A stretch of 64,000 bases of DNA from positions 1-64,000 of the forward strand of contig JAAELO010000047.1 of the NCBI GenBank assembly GCA_024226555.1, in the 5' to 3' direction. Position 1 is the first letter of the stretch. Each line of letters opens with the position of its first letter. The position numbers were made by a program, and so were the translations under genes. Shown here one piece after another: positions 60,654 through 64,000 of the stretch. The stretch comes from Desulfobacterales bacterium. GTDB lineage: Bacteria > Desulfobacterota > Desulfobacteria > Desulfobacterales > JAAELO01. Below the pieces are notes generated by a model. The model searched no databases. It was not told the DNA's origin and saw nothing but the letters and a program-made list of their open reading frames with translations.

Positions 60654-60778
60654 TAAAGGTTCCCTTAATTACCATTTTTGTTTTTTTTCAAAGGTTATTG
60701 TAAAGATGTAATATACAAAAAAAAAGATTTTTTTTATCTGTTTAATGGTATTGTTTTCAAAAAAGGAGTGAATAAAAT

Positions 60779-61261
60779 ATGGATCTTAAAATTTTTACTG
60801 TGGGCGGCACAATAGATAAAATATATTTTGACGGAAAGAGTAAATATGAGGTTGGACAACCAACAATCGTAAAGCTTTTAAAAGAAGCTGGTGCTACTGT
60901 TGATTATGAGATTGAGAGCCTTCTTTATAAGGATAGTCTGGAGATGAATGACAGTGACAGGGCTCTTATTCATGAAAACGTAATGAAACAGACCTGCGAT
61001 AAAATTCTTATTACCCATGGAACTGATACCATGATCGATACTGCAAAAAAACTTAAAGATATAGAGGGGAAAACAATAGTTATTACAGGATCAATGTCCC
61101 CGTCTATTTTCAGGGAAAGCGACGCTTCTTTTAACATTGGAAGTGCTGTAACAGCCTCTCAAATATTGAGCCCAGGTGTTTACATTGCCATGAATGGCAA
61201 AATTTTTGATCCTCTGACTTCCCGAAAAAATGTTGAAAAAAACAGATTTGAAGATCTTTAA
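60779..61261 (+). CDS. single-domain (N-terminal) asparaginase-like protein
   Basis: 160 residues that cover only the N-terminal domain of type I/II asparaginases: KIFTVGGTIDKIYF (first catalytic Thr), LITHGTDTMIDTAKKL (second Thr-Asp pair) and VITGSMSPSIFRESDASFNIGSAV. It ends where the linker to the second domain would begin. Such one-domain proteins occur in several bacteria and may act on small amides or be regulatory; a catalytic role is not proven. RBS AAAGGAG precedes the ATG. A terminator follows at 61268. Confidence 0.88.
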   Translation: MDLKIFTVGGTIDKIYFDGKSKYEVGQPTIVKLLKEAGATVDYEIESLLYKDSLEMNDSDRALIHENVMKQTCDKILITHGTDTMIDTAKKLKDIEGKTIVITGSMSPSIFRESDASFNIGSAVTASQILSPGVYIAMNGKIFDPLTSRKNVEKNRFEDL

Positions 61262-61267
61262 TAAAGA

Positions 61268-61299
61268 AAAGGGTTGCACCAATTTAGCGCAACCCCTTT
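61268..61299 (+). terminator. intrinsic terminator of the asparaginase-like gene
   Basis: AAGGGGTTGCGC-type stem (GGGTTGC/GCAACCC) with an 11-nt loop, followed by CCTTTGTT. Confidence 0.75.
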
Positions 61300-61327
61300 G
61301 TTAGGAACACAGAATTATTAAAAAAAT

Positions 61328-61491
61328 GGGAATCTCTAATAATTGATCATTTTCCGAAATACTTTGTTATATCCAAAAAAAAACTGTTGTAAAATCGCCT
61401 CGTTATTTTTTGTTATGCAGAGATTTTATAAAACTAAAAGCTTTTATAAACGTTGTATTTCATCAAAATTTCCTAATTATTAGAGGTTCCC
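61328..61491 (-). mobile_element. GGGAACC-family MITE with nested insert
   Basis: 164-bp copy, reverse orientation. The nested insert occupies about 61419-61452 (AGAGATTTTATAAAAC and following), corresponding to the position in the copies at 35009 and 46672. The flanks (AAAT and TAGT) no longer match, so it is older. It ends 5 bp before the thiolase stop codon. Confidence 0.88.
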
Positions 61492-61496
61492 TAGTT

Positions 61497-62678
61497 TTAA
61501 TTTTTCTGATACATAGTTACTACTGCTGCTCCACCTAAGCCTATATTGTGTTGCAGTCCTATTTTTGCATCATCTACCTGACGTGAGCCACACTCTCCTC
61601 TTAATTGCCAAACAAGCTCGGCACATTGCGCAAGTCCCGTAGCACCAAGAGGATGACCTTTTGAAAGAAGTCCACCCGATGGGTTTGTTACAACTTTTCC
61701 ACCATATGTATTATCACCATCTTCAATAAATTTTTCTGCAGTTCCTTCAGGTGTTAAACCAAGGCCTTCGTATGTAATTAATTCGTTTGCTGTAAAACAG
61801 TCGTGAAGCTCAACAACATCTACCTCTTCAGGGCCAACACCTGCTTGCTCATAAACATCCTTGGCAGCAGCGCTTGTCATATCATACCCTACAATTTTCA
61901 TTGCGCTTTTGTCTTCAAAGGAGCTGGTAAAATCAGTTATCATGGATTGACCTGAAATAAAAACAGAGTCGGATATTCCATGTTGAGCAGCAAATTCATC
62001 AGAACAAATTATGGCAGCTGCAGCTCCACATGTTGGAGGGCAGCATTGAAAACGAGTAAGCGGACCAAACTGGTGTGGAGATTCCATAATCTCTTCAAGT
62101 GAAAGAAGATTTCTAAAAACAGCCCGTTCATTATTCTCAGCATGTTTTCTTGCCTTTACTGCAATTTTACCAAAAGTTTCAGGCTTTGTTCCATATTTTT
62201 CCATATACTCAACGCCCGCACCACCAAAAAGCATAGCGGCAGGAGGAGCACCCTCAACGGGTTCCTGAATTTCAAAAAGTTTTGTAAAAAAAGTTTCCAT
62301 GGGCATTGGTCGATCCATAAAAGTTGATCCCAATGCTCCCGGAGTCATCTGTTCAAATCCCAATGCAAGGGCACATTCCGAAACCCCGCTTGCAACAGCC
62401 TGTCTTGCAAGATAAAGAGCATTTGAGCCTGTTGAACAATTATTATTAACATTGAAAATTGGAATACCGGTCATTCCAACATCATAAAGAATTTTTTCAC
62501 CCGCACAACTATCTGCATAAACCCATCCTGTATATGCCTGATCAATTTCGTCATAATTAATCCCTGAATCCTTCAAAGCATCCCTGACTGCTGAAAGCCC
62601 CATGGTTGTGTATGGAATTAACTCTTTTGGAGTTGTAAAGTTTGTCATACCCACGCCAATTACATTTACTTTTCTCAT
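61497..62678 (-). CDS. thiolase (SCP2-type acetyl-CoA acyltransferase)
   Basis: 393 residues. The nucleophile Cys is in NVNNNCSTGSNALYLARQAV (about residue 85); VELHDCFTANELITYEGLG carries the second active-site region; and GGLLSKGHPLGATGLAQ is the C-terminal thiolase motif. The overall pattern is the SCP-x/SCP2 thiolase branch used in beta-oxidation or related acyl-CoA cleavage. No accompanying beta-oxidation gene is at its left, but an acyl-CoA dehydrogenase lies upstream (right) on the same strand. Likely one degradation unit. Confidence 0.92.
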   Translation of the reverse strand: MRKVNVIGVGMTNFTTPKELIPYTTMGLSAVRDALKDSGINYDEIDQAYTGWVYADSCAGEKILYDVGMTGIPIFNVNNNCSTGSNALYLARQAVASGVSECALALGFEQMTPGALGSTFMDRPMPMETFFTKLFEIQEPVEGAPPAAMLFGGAGVEYMEKYGTKPETFGKIAVKARKHAENNERAVFRNLLSLEEIMESPHQFGPLTRFQCCPPTCGAAAAIICSDEFAAQHGISDSVFISGQSMITDFTSSFEDKSAMKIVGYDMTSAAAKDVYEQAGVGPEEVDVVELHDCFTANELITYEGLGLTPEGTAEKFIEDGDNTYGGKVVTNPSGGLLSKGHPLGATGLAQCAELVWQLRGECGSRQVDDAKIGLQHNIGLGGAAVVTMYQKN

Positions 62679-62743
62679 CTTAATCCTCAGTCTTATTATT
62701 TAAATTAAACTGCTAAAATAGAAAATCTTGTTAAATGACTATT

Positions 62744-62894
62744 GGGAACCTCTAATAATTAGAATTTTTGATGAAAAACAAGGCATAACAAAAAACAACG
62801 AGTTGATTCGTTTATAAAAAGCTTTAGTTTATAAAGTTTACAGTTTTTTTGTTATATCTGTGTTTCGCAAAAAGATCAGTTATTAAAGGTTGCC
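62744..62894 (+). mobile_element. GGGAACC-family MITE with central insert
   Basis: 151-bp copy with a central palindromic insert at about 62807-62845, the same type as at 13530-13570. Flanks TATT and TACT agree in three of four bases. It lies between the thiolase and acyl-CoA dehydrogenase genes. Confidence 0.85.
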
Positions 62895-62913
62895 TACTTA
62901 TGTTTTACAAATT

Positions 62914-64000
62914 TTACCCACCAAAAGAGACTTCAGGTGTATCCATAATAACATCACTACTAGCTTGCACAGCATCCATCTTACCCATTGTCACAGGTAT
63001 TATTGATTCAATAAAATATTTGGCTGAATTAATCTGGCCCTGATAAAAAGCAGCATTCTTGTTTTTCTCAATTTTTTCTTTAAGCAGATCACCATCAAGG
63101 CCCTTGGTGATTTTTTCAAGAGCAGGTTTTGCAGTAACAGCTCTCCATAGAAGCATCCATGCCATAACAGTATCACCAACAACATCAAGAAAAGGAGATG
63201 CAAATGAAAAAGCTACTTTATATTCAGGAGACATAGCCTTCTTTCCCAAATTCATTGCTGTTTCACCTAAACGATTAACAGCTTTTTCAAGAATAAATGC
63301 CATATTATCGAGATTGTTCTCTTTCGCATCAGCAATTGTTTTTTGAATATCAGAAAGTAAATTCATAAAAACAACACCGTTTTTCATTCCTAATTTTCTA
63401 CCAAGGAGATCAAGTCCCTGAATTCCATTTGTACCTTCATAAATTGAGTTAATTTTAGAATCACGCATCAATCGCTCTATTGGGTAGTCTTTAGTATAAC
63501 CATATCCGCCATAAACCTGCATAGCCTGTACAGTACATTCAAATCCACGATCGGTGCAGTAGGATTTAAGAACTGGTGTTAATAGTTCAACCATATCTAT
63601 ATAACTGCTTCGTTCATCTTCATCTGAACAATTGGCTTTATCAAGAAGAAGGCTAATGTAATATACGGCACTTCGCATTCCTTCCATGTGTGATTTCATC
63701 CATAGCAACATTCTTCTAACATCCGGATGTTTAATTATCGCAACTGAAGGGGCTGAATGCTCCAGCATATCTGAAAGGTCTCTTCCCTGTACTCTCTCTT
63801 TTGCATAGTTTACTGCGTAAAGGTAAGCGCAGGAGGCGTTATAAAGTCCAAGAGCAGCGACGTCTAATCTGGCTTCATTCATCATGCTGAACATAACCCG
63901 CATTCCCTTATTCTCTTCACCTAACAATTCACCTATACATTTCCCTTTACTACCAAAAGACATCTGGCAGGTAGGGCTTGCATGAAGACCCATTTTTTCT
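62914..64000 (-). CDS. acyl-CoA dehydrogenase, C-terminal part (5' end beyond window)
   Basis: Runs off the right edge; about 362 residues are visible. MVMMFSMMNEARLDVAALGLYNASCAY-type sequence is the flavin/substrate domain, and YGGYGYTKDYPIERLMRDSKINSIYEGTNGIQ is the family signature with the catalytic Glu. The remaining 150 residues form the extra C-terminal domain of the longer acyl-CoA dehydrogenases (AidB/DmdC-like group). It reads leftwards ahead of the thiolase, with a MITE in between. It should oxidise an acyl-CoA to the enoyl-CoA, passing electrons to ETF. Confidence 0.9.
   Translation of the reverse strand, partial: EKMGLHASPTCQMSFGSKGKCIGELLGEENKGMRVMFSMMNEARLDVAALGLYNASCAYLYAVNYAKERVQGRDLSDMLEHSAPSVAIIKHPDVRRMLLWMKSHMEGMRSAVYYISLLLDKANCSDEDERSSYIDMVELLTPVLKSYCTDRGFECTVQAMQVYGGYGYTKDYPIERLMRDSKINSIYEGTNGIQGLDLLGRKLGMKNGVVFMNLLSDIQKTIADAKENNLDNMAFILEKAVNRLGETAMNLGKKAMSPEYKVAFSFASPFLDVVGDTVMAWMLLWRAVTAKPALEKITKGLDGDLLKEKIEKNKNAAFYQGQINSAKYFIESIIPVTMGKMDAVQASSDVIMDTPEVSFGG

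Overview
This is an AT-rich window of about 64 kb from a Gram-negative bacterium. The gene content fits a low-GC anaerobic deltaproteobacterium (Desulfobacterota-like): citramalate-based isoleucine synthesis, a cobalamin riboswitch, iron-sulfur proteins, periplasmic solute-sensing kinases, and acyl-CoA ligase, dehydrogenase and thiolase genes. This assignment is inferred from content only; there is no rRNA or marker gene here to prove it.

Layout. 0.2-5.1 kb: a small unknown gene, a YbjN-like/PspA envelope-stress pair, and a purC - ParB-like - SPL-family radical SAM operon. 5.5-10.2 kb: two extracellular solute-binding proteins around a hybrid histidine kinase. 10.2-14.4 kb: a methyltransferase, a decayed GGDEF gene held inside a mobile unit, small membrane or secreted proteins, and an initiator tRNA with a clear promoter. 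14.4-18.8 kb: tandem acyl-CoA ligases, then a B12 riboswitch that controls an 84-residue orphan. 19-24 kb: small genes, a second hybrid kinase and a transglycosylase/DUF350 pair. 24-33.2 kb: a branched-chain amino-acid operon read leftwards (leader, ilvD, ilvB, ilvN, ilvC, cimA, leuA), controlled by a textbook peptide-leader attenuator. 33.3-50 kb: an accessory zone of unknown proteins, pseudogenes, a GNAT/E1-like/nitroreductase fusion and a 1098-residue orphan. 50-54 kb: an ATP-grasp protein plus an SF1 helicase between two mobile elements. 54-64 kb: radical SAM, ABC-type binding protein, TrmB, a cyclic-nucleotide-binding protein, an interrupted DUF3795 gene, hydrolases, a one-domain asparaginase, a thiolase and the end of an acyl-CoA dehydrogenase.

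The dominant structural signal is a dispersed family of roughly 115-165 bp hairpin-forming elements (called GGGAACC elements here). They begin GGGAACCTCTAATAA, end TTATTAGAGRTTCCC, carry long imperfect inverted arms, and are flanked by exact 4-bp AT-rich direct repeats (TTAA, TATA, TTTA, TAAT, TATT, AAAT, TTGA, ATAG). About 30 full or partial copies occur here and none encodes a transposase, so they are miniature inverted-repeat transposable elements (MITEs). One copy interrupts the DUF3795 gene, and removing the element plus one target repeat restores a single reading frame. Others supply stop codons, C-terminal tails, start regions or 3' hairpins to neighbouring genes. One pair of ends encloses a diguanylate-cyclase fragment between matching TATA repeats. 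Two nested insert types and a long-arm subtype show that the family has diversified.
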